A DNA stretch of 64,000 nt from Cubamyces lactineus (taxonomy: Eukaryota > Basidiomycota > Agaricomycetes > Polyporales > Polyporaceae): assembly GCA_022376465.1 (NCBI GenBank), contig JACDTU010000005.1, forward strand, positions 856,001 through 920,000, written 5' to 3'. Below the pieces are notes generated by a model. That model was not told where the DNA came from. It was given only the letters and a program-made list of their open reading frames with translations, and searched no databases. Positions 34,971-46,000 of the stretch are shown piece by piece; the stretch's first letter is position 1, and the number at the start of each line of letters is the position of its first letter. The translations under genes and the position numbers were made by a program.

Positions 34971-36163
34971 ATGCCAGCCATATCTTCCGGAAAGGTTCTC
35001 ATCACAGGCGCCAACGGCTTTATTGCAGCCTGGGCCGTTAAATCTTTCCTCGATGCCGGATTCTCCGTGCGAGGCACGGTTCGCTCCCCTTCCAAGGCAG
35101 AACACCTGAAGACGATATTCAGCTCTTACGGAGACCGTCTGGAATTAGCCATAGTACCTGACATGGCTGCGGTACGTACTATTAACTTTGCACGTACTGC
35201 TCTGACGCTGACATACCTTTAGGACCATGCGTTCGACGAGGCCGTGCTCGGGGTCGACGCGATTGTGCATACCGCGTCGCCTGTACACCTCCATGCGGAC
35301 AAGCCGGAAGACATGATCGACCCTGCTGTCAATGGTACTCTAGGTGTCATGCGTTCAGCCACCCTACCCAACCAACGCCTGTCCGTCAAGCGCATCGTCT
35401 TCTTGTCCTCCTGCGCCACGGTTTACACGCGGAACGCTCCCGAGCCGCGTGTTTACGACGAGTCGTGCTGGAACGACGCGGACGTGCAAGAGGTCGAAGA
35501 GAAGGGCCGAGACGCTAGCCCTCATGCTAAGTACAGTGCCAGCAAGGTGCTCGCTGAAAAGCGTGCGTGGGAGTTCTACGAGGAGAAGAAGGCGGAGCTG
35601 CCGTGGGACTTCGTAGTCGTCAATCCTCCTTGGGTGTTTGGACCGACGCTCCACGAAGTAGGCCGCGAGCCCGAGAGCCTGAATGATTCAAACAGGTTAT
35701 TGTACAACGCCATTACCAAAGGGGCGTATTCCGTTCCTCCGTAAGCAGTTCAGTTACCTCACGCGACAATGATGCTGATGTTTTGGTTGTTCCCTAGGAA
35801 TTGCTGGGTCGACGCTCGCGACCTAGCGTATTCCTTGGTGCTCGCTCTCAAGACGCCCGCGGCAGGTGGCCAACGCTTCATTGTTTGCCGCGGCACTTTC
35901 AAATGGGAGGACTTTGGTGAGCACCGCTCTAGGGTTGTCTCTTCGTTATCACTAAGCTCACAGCGCAACTCGTAGCTTTGACCGCGTCCAAGATGACTGA
36001 CAAGGTACAAGCACCCTCGCCGTCCTACGATCCGGCTACAGTCGTTCACAAGACAGCATACAATGCTCGTAAGGCTCAAGCGACTCTTGATATCACATAT
36101 CACTCTCTTGATGACACCGTCGCCGACATCGTCAAAGATTGGAAATCCCGTGGATGGCTTTAG
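34971..36163 (+). CDS. NADPH-dependent Gre2/dihydroflavonol-reductase-like enzyme, copy 3
   Basis: The protein has 345 residues in four exons: 34971-35171, 35223-35740, 35798-35916 and 35964-36163. Motifs are ITGANGFIA for NADPH binding, RGTVRSPSK, and catalytic KYSASK. It sits divergently from copies 1 and 2. The last intron is only 47 bp. The C-terminal exon is more diverged (KAQATLDITYHSLDDTVADI) than in copies 1 and 4, yet keeps the RGWL ending and identical exon sizes for exons 1 and 3. Role by family: reduction of an aldehyde or ketone with NADPH in the cytosol; substrate unknown. Confidence 0.9.
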
Positions 36164-36269
36164 AGGACCCCGTTTTCCTTGAAGCTGAAATGCTAGGATC
36201 AAGGGCTATGCGCGAATGTGTACAAATATCGAGTCTATGAGATTACAATGATTTTCCCTGACAGTAACC

Positions 36270-37074
36270 TCACGGTATCATGATATAACTACACATCAAG
36301 CAGATTACGAGCAGTAGGGCGACTCCTTGCATAGCCGGCATCCGCTTGCCTGCGGCGCCACTGGGCCGCTTTGTCTCCGTGGGGGAAACGCTCACAGTAT
36401 TGCTCGAGTTGGACACGGCCATTGTAGACGAGGGAGCGGAAGTTGTGTTCACTACGGCTTGAGTTGTAGTGCTCGGCATTGCTGTCGAAGACGTCAAGTT
36501 CGCCGGCGGGGTTGAGAGAACAAGTGAACTCGGCGGGGCGACGCCGGAGGGCTCGGCCGGATTGATGATCGTGAAGAGCTGACTCCAGTTACCCGAGTCT
36601 CCTTCTACTGTATACCATGGATGCGTAAGATCTGCATTGCAGTCTACACCGGAGAGGGCATACGTACGTGCGATGAAGTACGTAGTGCCACTTGGCACAT
36701 CGGGCACGACCACCTCAGTCTCCTTTTGGAGGAATGGGATTCCTTGCGCGAGTGGTTCATCTTGCCGATAGCACTTCAGCGAAATTTGACAAAATTGCTA
36801 CCGTAGTCCAATACACGTACCCTCCCAGAGATGTTGAGACTCCGAGTCGATCAAATACCCAAGTATGACTTTGCCAGTCAAAGGGTGGTTTGCATCGTCC
36901 CAGACGTCAATACCCGTCGTATCCCTAGGATTAAATTGAGAGTTCAGTGATGACTGCTCCGACCATCCATACCGTCTCGCTATGCGGGTTGGTAACCGGT
37001 GGATTCTCATCTGACGATTGTGCTAATGCGAAAACGAACAGCAAAGCAACAGAGTAGAGATGACCAAAGACCAT
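36270..37074 (-). CDS. Kre9/Knh1-type GPI-anchored Ser/Thr-rich protein, possibly damaged copy
   Basis: This secreted wall-type protein has a signal peptide (MVFGHLYSVALLFVFALAQ). A Kre9/Knh1 (Ser-Thr-rich GPI family) module follows with DTTGIDVWDDANHPLTG, DEPLAQGIPFL, PSGTTYFIA and GDSGNWSQLFTI. A Thr/Ser-rich stalk and a hydrophobic GPI-signal tail (MQGVALLLVICLMCSYIMIP) complete it. The later exons match the neighbour at 37343-38309 well. The first splice junction does not: compared with the neighbour the segment TTWTAGKVETVSW is missing, and no GT donor exists in the needed phase 2 before the DTTG exon. A 43 bp GTT...CAG intron would keep frame but drops the conserved block. It may be a decaying or mis-spliced paralogue. 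Confidence 0.65.
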
Positions 37075-37342
37075 AGCTAGGTTCTGCGATACGCGAGGTC
37101 CGACGCCTGTAAGAGAGTTAGTCTCAAGTACCCTACTTGGGGCGCGTTATATGGATACCCTCCGCCGAGCAACCGATAGCATCACTGCGGTGCAGCGGTT
37201 GACGCTGTATGTAATTCTCCCACAGCCATGAGGTCATGACACTGGTTCTAAATACAGTACGGACTGCGATCTGGCAATGGGGCACAGTCTCGCGGCGTTA
37301 ATGTGGCCATGCATATTCAACAAAAATCTATAGTTCTAGGCA

Positions 37343-38309
37343 TTACCAAAGCACAGCTGCGATCCCAAGCCAGAACACAATCTGTACTGGTACACGGAAG
37401 AGCGCTCTTTGACCCTTCTCACCTCGTGCATCGTTGGGTTGATTAGTAGCGGTAGAGGTAGAGGTAGAATTGGAGGGCGTGGAAATCACAGTCGCGGATG
37501 CGCTCGTGGAAGCCGACGTCGTAGCATTCGATGAGGACGTTGCTGCCGTCGCTGTCGATGTTACAGATGCCGACGCGCCGCTTGTGGTCGCTCCGGTTGA
37601 CAAAAGAGAGGTAGTGTTATTGATTGACGCGGTAGATGCAGTCTCCGTCGAATGTACGCCAGAACTTGAAGTAGAGTTCGAAGCGCCTCCGGTCGTCGTT
37701 GACGACGTTGCACTCGAAGACACTGTGGAGACAACAAGGGAGCTGGGTAGAGCGGCGCCCGTGGGTTCGGAGGGATTGTTGATTTTGAACAGCTGGCTCC
37801 AGTTGCCAGAATCGCCCAATACTAGAGTAAATGTTGAGACTATGACTTGCGAGCTAGTAGAATCAAGGCTTACGCGCGATGAAGTACGTCCCAGTCGGAA
37901 CTTCCGGAACAATGATCTGGGTTTGCTTCTCTAGGAGAAGGAATCCTTTTGCGAGAGGCTCGTCTAATCGGGAGGTCAGTCTACGGCTGATAGCTGGTGC
38001 ATAAACAGTGGCGAACCTGCCCAAAGGTACTGGTTCGTACTGTTGATCAAGTAACCGAGCAGAATCTGGCCCGCCAAAGGGCGGTTGGCATCGTCGTAGA
38101 CGTTGATCCCCGTCGTGTCCCTAGTAGGACGCGTATCAGCAAACGAACTCTCGTGAGTAGTATTTTGGGACGCACCAAGACACCGTCTCAACCTTGCCCG
38201 CTGTCCAAGTTGTCTGGCTGTGGGGATCAATAACGCGAGGGTTCTCATCGGCGGATTGTGCGCAAGCAAGTGCAGCCAGGGAAAGAACGAGGTAGATCAA
38301 GTGAAGCAT
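37343..38309 (-). CDS. Kre9/Knh1-type GPI-anchored Ser/Thr-rich protein
   Basis: Four exons (38309-38176, 38120-38017, 37963-37874, 37821-37343) give 268 residues. The signal peptide is MLHLIYLVLSLAALACAQ. The immunoglobulin-like Kre9/Knh1 module covers residues ~20-130: IDPHSQTTWTAGKVETVSW, DTTGINVYDDANRPLAG, DEPLAKGFLLL, GTYFIA, GDSGNWSQLFKI. A Ser/Thr-rich stalk and a hydrophobic C-terminus (FRVPVQIVFWLGIAAVLW), consistent with GPI attachment, follow. In yeast Kre9/Knh1 support beta-1,6-glucan assembly; in basidiomycetes the family is expanded and its function less clear. It is intact, unlike the downstream tandem copy. Confidence 0.85.
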
Positions 38310-41170
38310 CTCGAGGCGTTGGGGCTGAGAGGCCTGCAAGGATAGACAGTATCGGATCGTTGGCGGTCGCAGATGCAAGTACTGGGAATAGCAAGGGCAG
38401 ATCGAGCAGTTGAAAGGATCCTCGCAGATTAGTAGTACAGCCAACCCGTCAAGTGAAGATGGATGGATGTGGCGAGGGGCCTGGGACAACGGGCGTGACA
38501 GCTGACATGATATGACCGGACATTGAGTGGCGATGGATCAGTGTTCTTGAATTCCATTGAGCGGCCAACAGAGACACATACCAGTATTTCATCAGCCCTA
38601 TTTATCTGTGCGAAACTTACAGTACCACCCAAAAGTTGAACTGAACCAGGGCTCGCAGAACACATTGAATCCTATGTATACTGCCGCTCATAGAAGCCCC
38701 CTCGGGCGGTGCATATCGCTGCGATCTGATGAGACTGTCCTGTCAGCTCATTTGACGTGAGTATGCTGCTACGCCGTCCAATAGTGCTCAGCAATACCAG
38801 AAGATTTATGATGCATATGCGCGTCGACTCACCCGGAGTACATGGTACATGACATTTCGCCGGTGATCGCAACGACCACAGCTCCTGAGGGAGCTTCGAC
38901 GTGTCGAAAAAGCGATGCAACGTGTCTGTACCAGATTACAAGTTGCGGGCCTCGGGCTCGATGACAGTCTTCCTCAGCCTACTTACGCAAGGTATCGCCC
39001 GACTATCACAGTATAACTGCGAATGTCGACCCGAGTCGCTGTTACGAGCGTCCGCATGTTCCGCACGCGCCAGAGAGCGATTCACGGATTATACTTACGA
39101 GTCGGCTTGCGATGCTTGCTCGAGACCACGGGTGGTATTTCTTGGATAGTTCGAAGTCAAAACCAGGACGAGGTCCTGCAGTGCGCGGCGCGATAGGCAT
39201 CCAACGTAGCCTACGTTCTGATCAAGGCTGATGACTTGTTTGATCTATCCATGACAGAACTCGTCGGCTTCCGCGCATCACCGTAGCACAGGGGCGACGT
39301 CGAACATACTGTATGCAATAGACCTCACCAGTGCCGCTGAGTACCGCGCAATGCCCAGGCTAGCATCTTCACCCGTAGCGACTTTCAGTCCACAGAAGCC
39401 CCGGTTGAGAGCAACATTTTTGTTGTAATGTAATAATTCTGGAAACAACAAGCAGGGGGATGCAAGTATAGAGTCTCCTAGGGAGCGACCTGAGTGTTCA
39501 CCTTCAAATAGCTCAAGTTCAGCGTAGATTCTGCTCAGTGCTGGGCGCACGAGCGCTCATGCGAAAACTACCAAACTGGGCCAAATACCTCGCCACGTGG
39601 GTAGCAAGATGCAGTATAGAAACTCGTTTCCTCTCCACCACGCTTTTCTTTCTTTACTCATTCCGGGCTCGCACTATTGTCCCCCTGCGATCGATCTTTC
39701 CTCTCTCGCAGGAGTCTACCGCAAGCCCCAGAGCGACTTTTGCGCCTCTAGCTGGAGCGCGCACCATCTTGTCGTGGAACGTCAGAAATGGCGATGGTGT
39801 GCTTTTCCTTACCAGAGGTGTGACATCCCACTCCATTTGTCTCCAGGTCTTTCGTCTCTAGTTCATGTACAAGCGCGATGGAATGAATCTGCTCATTAGA
39901 GTCGTTCTCAACCAAATAATGGATTGACTGTGGACCGAGGAATCTTTTGAGGCCCGGAACTAGTATGTGGGTACATTTACCATGCCTACACTACACGTGT
40001 TCATAGCCTCTGGTTATCCGTCGGTCAGATTGGCATCGATTGACTATACGACTACGAACAGCTGTGAAGCATACTCTGGTTCCTAACATCATAATACGTT
40101 GGGCGTGATAGGCAGCCTGGCCATGCTGTTCGCGGCCAAACGATGCAAGAAAGAACCTCAAGCCCTTCTTCGATTTTGACTCAGTCAACGAGGACACCAA
40201 CGAACGCATCATGCAGGGCCTGCTTCGCGCTCTGGATATGGTCACGGTCGAGCCCATCGACCGGTGGTCCGCCGAGCCGCCGCATTGTGACCGATGTGTA
40301 CTCGGGGACGAGGAACGCCTAAACACCATGCTGCTCCACAGGAGTGCCCCCGAGGGTGGGAAGATCTGGAACGACGCCTCGTGCGGGAACCTCCTGGTGC
40401 CACTAGCCCTGTTTGCTCTCGACAAATATACGGTGACCGATACTTGCATTCTTTGGGACTTTCGATCGACACCCTTCTAGCGCATGGGCTTCTTCATCGC
40501 CTACAGGTTTGCCTGCCGTGGTTGTCGGGGCCGTATGCCACCCAAGCACGCAAAATATATCAAACTATCACGGCCCAGACTTCATATATCTCTCCCATTT
40601 AGACCTTGACCGCGTGATGGATCTACTTTTGTTACACGGTGGCGCGTCGCGACCGAGCGCACGTAGTATAGCGTGATGAGTAGGTTATTGGACCTTTCTT
40701 ATGTATCCATTTTAATCGTCGCCAACACGATGCTTGGGCACATACGATGGCCCTAAATAACTTGCCTCGCCGACGAATTGACAGCACAGGGCTAGGTGCG
40801 AATGTACATGTCTGCAGGCGTCACTTAGACTGGACCAAAATGTAGAGAACATGTCTGCAGACTTGTAGACGCATCAGAAGTGGAGGTTACCAACGGAAGA
40901 TGTGTTCCACGACAGGCGTTGACAAACAGCTTGATAAAACAGACGGTTTGTGTGTGACGAATAGACGGGAAGGGCTTATACCCAAACAACGTATTGCGCA
41001 GAACCCGAGCTCTATGTGATGTGATCTACAAAAAGGTATTACGACGCACAGCTACCAATATTCCTGCCACCATCCATACAACAAAACTCACCCGTCCTCG
41101 ATGAGCGATGGTATCACATGCCCCCACCCTCATCGCCATGCCTTCCCCCGGGAAGCTCTCCATCCGAGCT
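38310..41170. other. 2.9 kb gene-poor interval
   Basis: No gene with a recognised family was found apart from a coding-like fragment near 40.1-40.5 kb listed separately. Open frames at 38429-38920, 39278-39550 and 39538-39899 are short, overlap on both strands and carry no motif. AT content rises between 40600 and 41050. Confidence 0.5.
40115..40480 (+). pseudogene. unrecognised coding-like fragment
   Basis: One plus-strand frame reads with protein-like composition for about 115 codons, including FFDFDSVNEDTNERIMQGLL, CDRCVLGDEERLNTMLL and NLLVPLALFALDKY, to a stop at 40478-40480. The GC-rich third positions resemble those of real genes nearby, unlike the surrounding AT-richer DNA. No convincing ATG, splice-connected partner exon or known domain was found, so it is either a remnant or an exon of an unmodelled gene. 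The family is not recognised. Confidence 0.3.
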
Positions 41171-42308
41171 TCACCCTACGGTGGGCTTACCCGTCTTGCC
41201 AGCCTTCCCTGGCACGAACAACCACCAGACCGCGATGACGACACGCATGCCGGTGCCGACACCGAGAGTCGACGCGGCGCCGGCAGCGTCGATGATCGCG
41301 CGCCCGACAAAGCCGCCGAGGAAGAGCGCGACGATGGCGATGAGTTTGTGGTCGCGCGTGATGACGCGCTGGCGGAAGTTGAGCAGCTTCGGGTCCGCCA
41401 TGAGCTCGCACCAGACGGTCGTGAGGACGACTGTGCGTAGAGCGTGCGTGAGTCATGATGGGGATGGCATGTCGTCCCGCGATTCAAGATTCGAGAAGCG
41501 CAGGAACCTTGCGTCGCGGGACGGAGCAGAGAAGATCGACGGATCAACAGAAATGACACTCACTGGTAGTCGCGAATTGGGTGTTCACCCGCTTGCCCAT
41601 GATACCCTGCAGACCCAGACTCGCGCTCATGAAGCCTACCGCCACAAACGTGAGTGCATTCGTCCACGCAGGGTCCCCGCGGATCTCCGCAACGCTGCCC
41701 TGTCCGCTCTTCCACGCCGCGATCGCCGCGGCCATCGTGAACAGCGCCTGGATCATCGTGCCCAGGAAGAGCCATGCGCGCGTTTTGGGGCCCATGCGGT
41801 CGCCAATGCGGCCCAGGGACGCCCCGCCGATGAAGGTGAGAATGGAGGTGAGCGCCTGCTGGTCGGCGAGATGGAAAGAGGTGTCGCGCTGCCCGGGAGG
41901 GCCGGAGAAGAGCCGCGCCAGGGCGAGAGCGAGCTGGACGGAGTTGCCGGTTTGGAAACCGCACCAGACAAAGATGGCGGTGAACGAGACGGAGTCACTG
42001 TGTCGGCGCGGGGGGAGGAAGGCACAATCGAATCCGTGGAACGAGCGTGGAGTGTCTGAACGGAGGACTCACATGAACCCGGTCATGAAGCAGTATGCCG
42101 CGAGCGGGAACGTCGAGTGCACCGGGTCGACGTCCGTCATCAGATGGCGTGTCGAAAACACTGTCCGAGGGCTGACCCATAGTTGCGCGGTGTCGACGAT
42201 AGTGCTGTGGGATTCCTTGGAGGAGACGGGCTGTGGGAGTGCTTCCGCCTTTTGCTCCGCATAGTCTGGGCCCGTGGGGAGGTTTGGTGGCTGGTTCGTC
42301 GCGGTCAT
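41171..42308 (-). CDS. DUF1275 (YoaK-type) integral membrane protein
   Basis: Three exons (42308-42073, 41997-41564, 41430-41171) give 309 residues. After an about 45-residue polar N-terminus come hydrophobic segments typical of DUF1275: FPLAAYCFMTGFIDSVSF, VWCGFQTGNSVQLALALARL, LTSILTFIGGASLGRIGDRM, AWLFLGTMIQALFTMAAAIA, VGFMSASLGLQGIMGKRV, then two C-terminal helices (KLIAIVALFLGGFVGRAIID and GTGMRVVIAVWWLFV). The CGFQTGN and GLQGIMG-like motifs are diagnostic of the family from memory. Transport or membrane function is suspected but not established for the family. I chose the ATG at 42308 because the upstream frame has no ATG. The second intron is 133 bp. Confidence 0.85.
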
Positions 42309-43057
42309 GACTTGAGGCTGCTCTGAATCTGCGGCGGATGGAGAGCTCGCTGGCCTGGCGACCGCGGAGGGCGTGGGGGTGGTGGTCTGGGGAAGAGAGG
42401 ACGGGGAGTGGCGGAGGGAACGGGCGAGTTTTAGTTTGCGGGAGGCATGGTGCAATCTGTGCCGTGCGGAGACTTGGCAAGATTGGTGTCTCCGTCAAAC
42501 ACGGGTAGCCGCTCCGTCCACACCGCACTGCCACTCTATCTCCACTTCCGCTTTCTTGTCTTCCTCTCCCATCCTCACGCCAAGTCTCACATCACTCTTG
42601 GCTTCATCTTGGACGACCTGTATTCGAAGACGAGCGAGGGCTCGAGTCGCTGGGCAGAAGCTGAAGAGGTCGTGCTGTAACCTGCGTCGCTAAATTCTAT
42701 AGAATGACAGCATTGGCAACCCGGCATCTACTTATCATCTGCCGTCTCTCGGGGGCGCGGATGATCAAAGCAGCTATCCATCCACTGGAATGATCTTGAT
42801 TGCGGATCCCGTTCAGCAACGAGGAAGCCAAGGAGCCCGATTGGCTTATGTCCATAGCTCTGGACCGCTCTAACATCGGACGGGGATATACAAGTGACGT
42901 TCAAGCGGTAAGTACCCCGACTCCAAAGAAGTCCTCCCGCTACTACTACAGGACAGAAGGCACAATTACTCGACGTTCTTCGCAATCCTCCTCGCTCCGG
43001 ATCGCCAAGTCAGGGCACAAACACCGCCCGCCGATTGTGAACGTTTACCGCCGCCGC
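42309..43057. other. intergenic region
   Basis: This 5' flank of the DUF1275 gene and 3' flank of the DUF6535 gene contains no recognised gene. A short plus-strand frame (42800-43342) continues antisense into the DUF6535 coding exon and is regarded as a shadow. Confidence 0.5.
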
Positions 43058-46000
43058 TCACAGCGTCAGACGTCGCGTCGGGCGGGGTTTCTCGGAAGCC
43101 GCAGACCTCTCAGCGCTCTCCCGGACGAGCGACAGCAGCTTGTTCGCCATCCATCCGATCTCTGCCGGGATACCCGCGAGGAACGCAATCCGCGACGCGA
43201 GGCCGTGCACAACGAGCTGCCGCTGCACCTCACTGGCTTCTGGGTCGGGCACGTCCCACATGTGCAGGATCATGCCCAGCGCGCTTTCGGCGAGCGCGAC
43301 GGGCATCGCGTCGAGGTCTGCGAGCATCGTCGACGGAGGTAGCGCGCACGCGGCACAGTGGTACTTGGCTTGTTCTCCGTGCATCGCTGCGTACCCGATG
43401 TCGAAGATTCGGAGCAGCCGCGCGGCCATGCGAGTGGGATCTGCCTTATCGAACCGGAATCGTAGGAGAGGTGCGTGGTCGCTTTCGAGCTGTTCGCGAT
43501 CGCAGAGATACAGCATGGCCATGCCCCCCAGCGCACCCCAGGCATGTCGCCACAGTTGAGACGAGTCCGTCGAGGCCCTGACCTCGACAAGAGCATGGAA
43601 GTAAGCGAGCATAGCGTCCAAGAACTCGTCCGTTGGGAGTTCGCCCGGACGATCGTAGAAGGCCAGGTACCCAGCGATGCCGACTACAGACACCAGAAGC
43701 TCATGAAGCTCGCGCCCACGCAGAGCCGCGCTCATGAGCTTCTCCGTCAGCATCCGCAGGAACGGCACGAAAGTTGTCCTGAGCGCCCGCGCCATCTGCC
43801 CGGCATTGTCATTGGGAGAGCGAAGTTTCGGCAGCTCCCCAGCAGGGCGGTTGTCTGGGTAGAACGCCTTGTAGATACATTCGATGGCCGGAACAAGGAT
43901 GTTGGCGTGTATACAGGGATCGCCTGCGTTCAGCGCGACCCGCAATATGTCGTGTGTGCCAATTAGATGGACGACCAGCTGGAGCGGGTGCGTGTCAGCC
44001 GCTGGAGATCGCGCCGTGACCGGGGCTGAGGCTTGCGTAAAGACATCGCGCAGGATCCAGCAGAACGTCTCCAAAGTGTAGGGCTGCAACGACTTCGTCT
44101 TGTCCGCCGCGGCGGCGGGATCGGTGGAAGATCGAGCAGACGATATGCGCTCCAGTGCTTCTGTGTAATCCTGCGCGATCTCTGCGTCTGTGTTCCTCGC
44201 GAAGATTAGAGTTGAGGCCGCGGTAGGCACTACAGCGGCGACCGGCAGCTCCGAAATGTCGCTCGTGAGATACGAGATTGCAATGCGACAAGCAGCCCTG
44301 TAGATCCACCGTCGGGTCGCCAAGTCCAGTGCGGTAATGCTCTTCGGTTTAGGGACCTTTCCGGGCGCCGCGGGCACAGGTCTGAGACGAACCACCAGGT
44401 ACTTGAGGATGCTCAGCATCGTCGCCGTTAGAGACACCTTAGCATCCACAGCGGCTCCACGGTCGAAGAAGGACAAGTACGTCGATATCCGCGCGAGCGG
44501 TATGACGAGCTTCGCGAGCCTGTGGCTAGGGTAGACCCCGGTCATCACGCCCTTGTAGAAGTCTACGAGGAAGGAGCCGAAGGATGACTGCAGAGCGCGG
44601 CAGATATCCGCGTGGTCTTCCGAGTCGGGCTGTAAAGGATCGACGTCCCAGAGGATAGTCTCGAGCGCGACGATGACGGTGTCTAGGATGTTGGCGTCCT
44701 GATCGACAGACAGAAGGTCGATGAGCGGGGTTGTCAGAAGGTGCGACGAGTTGAGACGGGGAAGGAGTGGTTTGACGACCGCCCCATTCGCTTGCGGTGT
44801 GGCCTGAGCCCACGCCAGAACGCACATCCCCCAGCAGACTTGCCGACGAATCACCCCATCGAGGACCTTGACGTGTCGCATGAGGATGTTAAGCAGTACG
44901 GTCAGCCAGTACTGGACGTCGCTGGCGATACCCGGGGTCGCGGCCGGCGCGCCAAGTAGCCTGGCCCGTTGCGCGCAATGAGAAACGTCACACAGCCCAA
45001 CAAACAGGACTGTCCTGACCGCGTGTGGGAGCTCGCTTTTCTCCTTAGTATCGGCCTTGACCTTCAACACCCGCTGGATGAAGTCCTCCACAGCCTTGCT
45101 GCCGCCTCGGGGAGTCAGCGGAGGCGTATTCGACGCTTCCGGCTTCATGTGCGCTAGAAGCCTCAGCACCGACGATGCCACGGGGAGGGGTAGCACGTCC
45201 AGCTTGCTCGCCAAACCCGAGAGAGTGCCAAGAGAGCCCTCTGTGAGCGTGGGCTTCACTCCGTAAGGTGGGCATAGAACGCGCAGGAAAGGCGTCTTGT
45301 CCACCACCGTGCCTGCAGGTGTCGCTTCAGAGTAGTCCTCAGCGTCCACCTCAGCCTCAGATACAAGCAGCCCTAAGGTTTCCACCACAGATGAGACATC
45401 GTAGCGTTGACGAGGACCCATGTCACCGAACGGGATCGTACAGGATGTCTTGAACAGATCCTCTAGGAAGGTGAACACGCCGTCTTGCACGAGCATTGTG
45501 CGGTGGCGCACAAGGTCCGGGAAATGCATGATGGCGTTTCCCAGCTCTTCCGTCAAGTAGAATCGTCCAGAGTTCTGGACTAGCCACGTGAGCGCCCGAG
45601 CGTCCATGAGGCTCGCGTTTTGAGCGACGTATTTCTCGTCCTGATAGCGTAGGGAGGCGACGTGGACCAGCGAGCTGAACCGCTTCTTCTCATCCTCAGA
45701 GCTGTCCACAATGCTGATCGACTGGTGGATCTCCCGGATAGCTGTCCGAAGGGATGCCCTCGCAGTGGCGCGAGAAGACCGCAAAGACGACATGATGTGG
45801 CGGGCGACCGTCTTGCAGTATTTGAACCCGAGCACAGCACGGTAGGAGACGCCAGCATAGATTATGCGCACGAGTTCGTGCGAGAGGGAGATGGCGATGG
45901 TCACGGAGGTCTTGAAAGGGCAATCCGGGTAGATATAGGCTAGAATGTTTGTCCCGAGGTAGACTAGGAACGTCGCAATCACTAGGACCGCCGCAACAGC

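Noticed and set aside
41118..42264. 313- and 227-codon plus-strand frames over the DUF1275 gene
   Set aside because: The minus strand gives clear transmembrane family motifs in phase across two introns; the plus frames are shadows.
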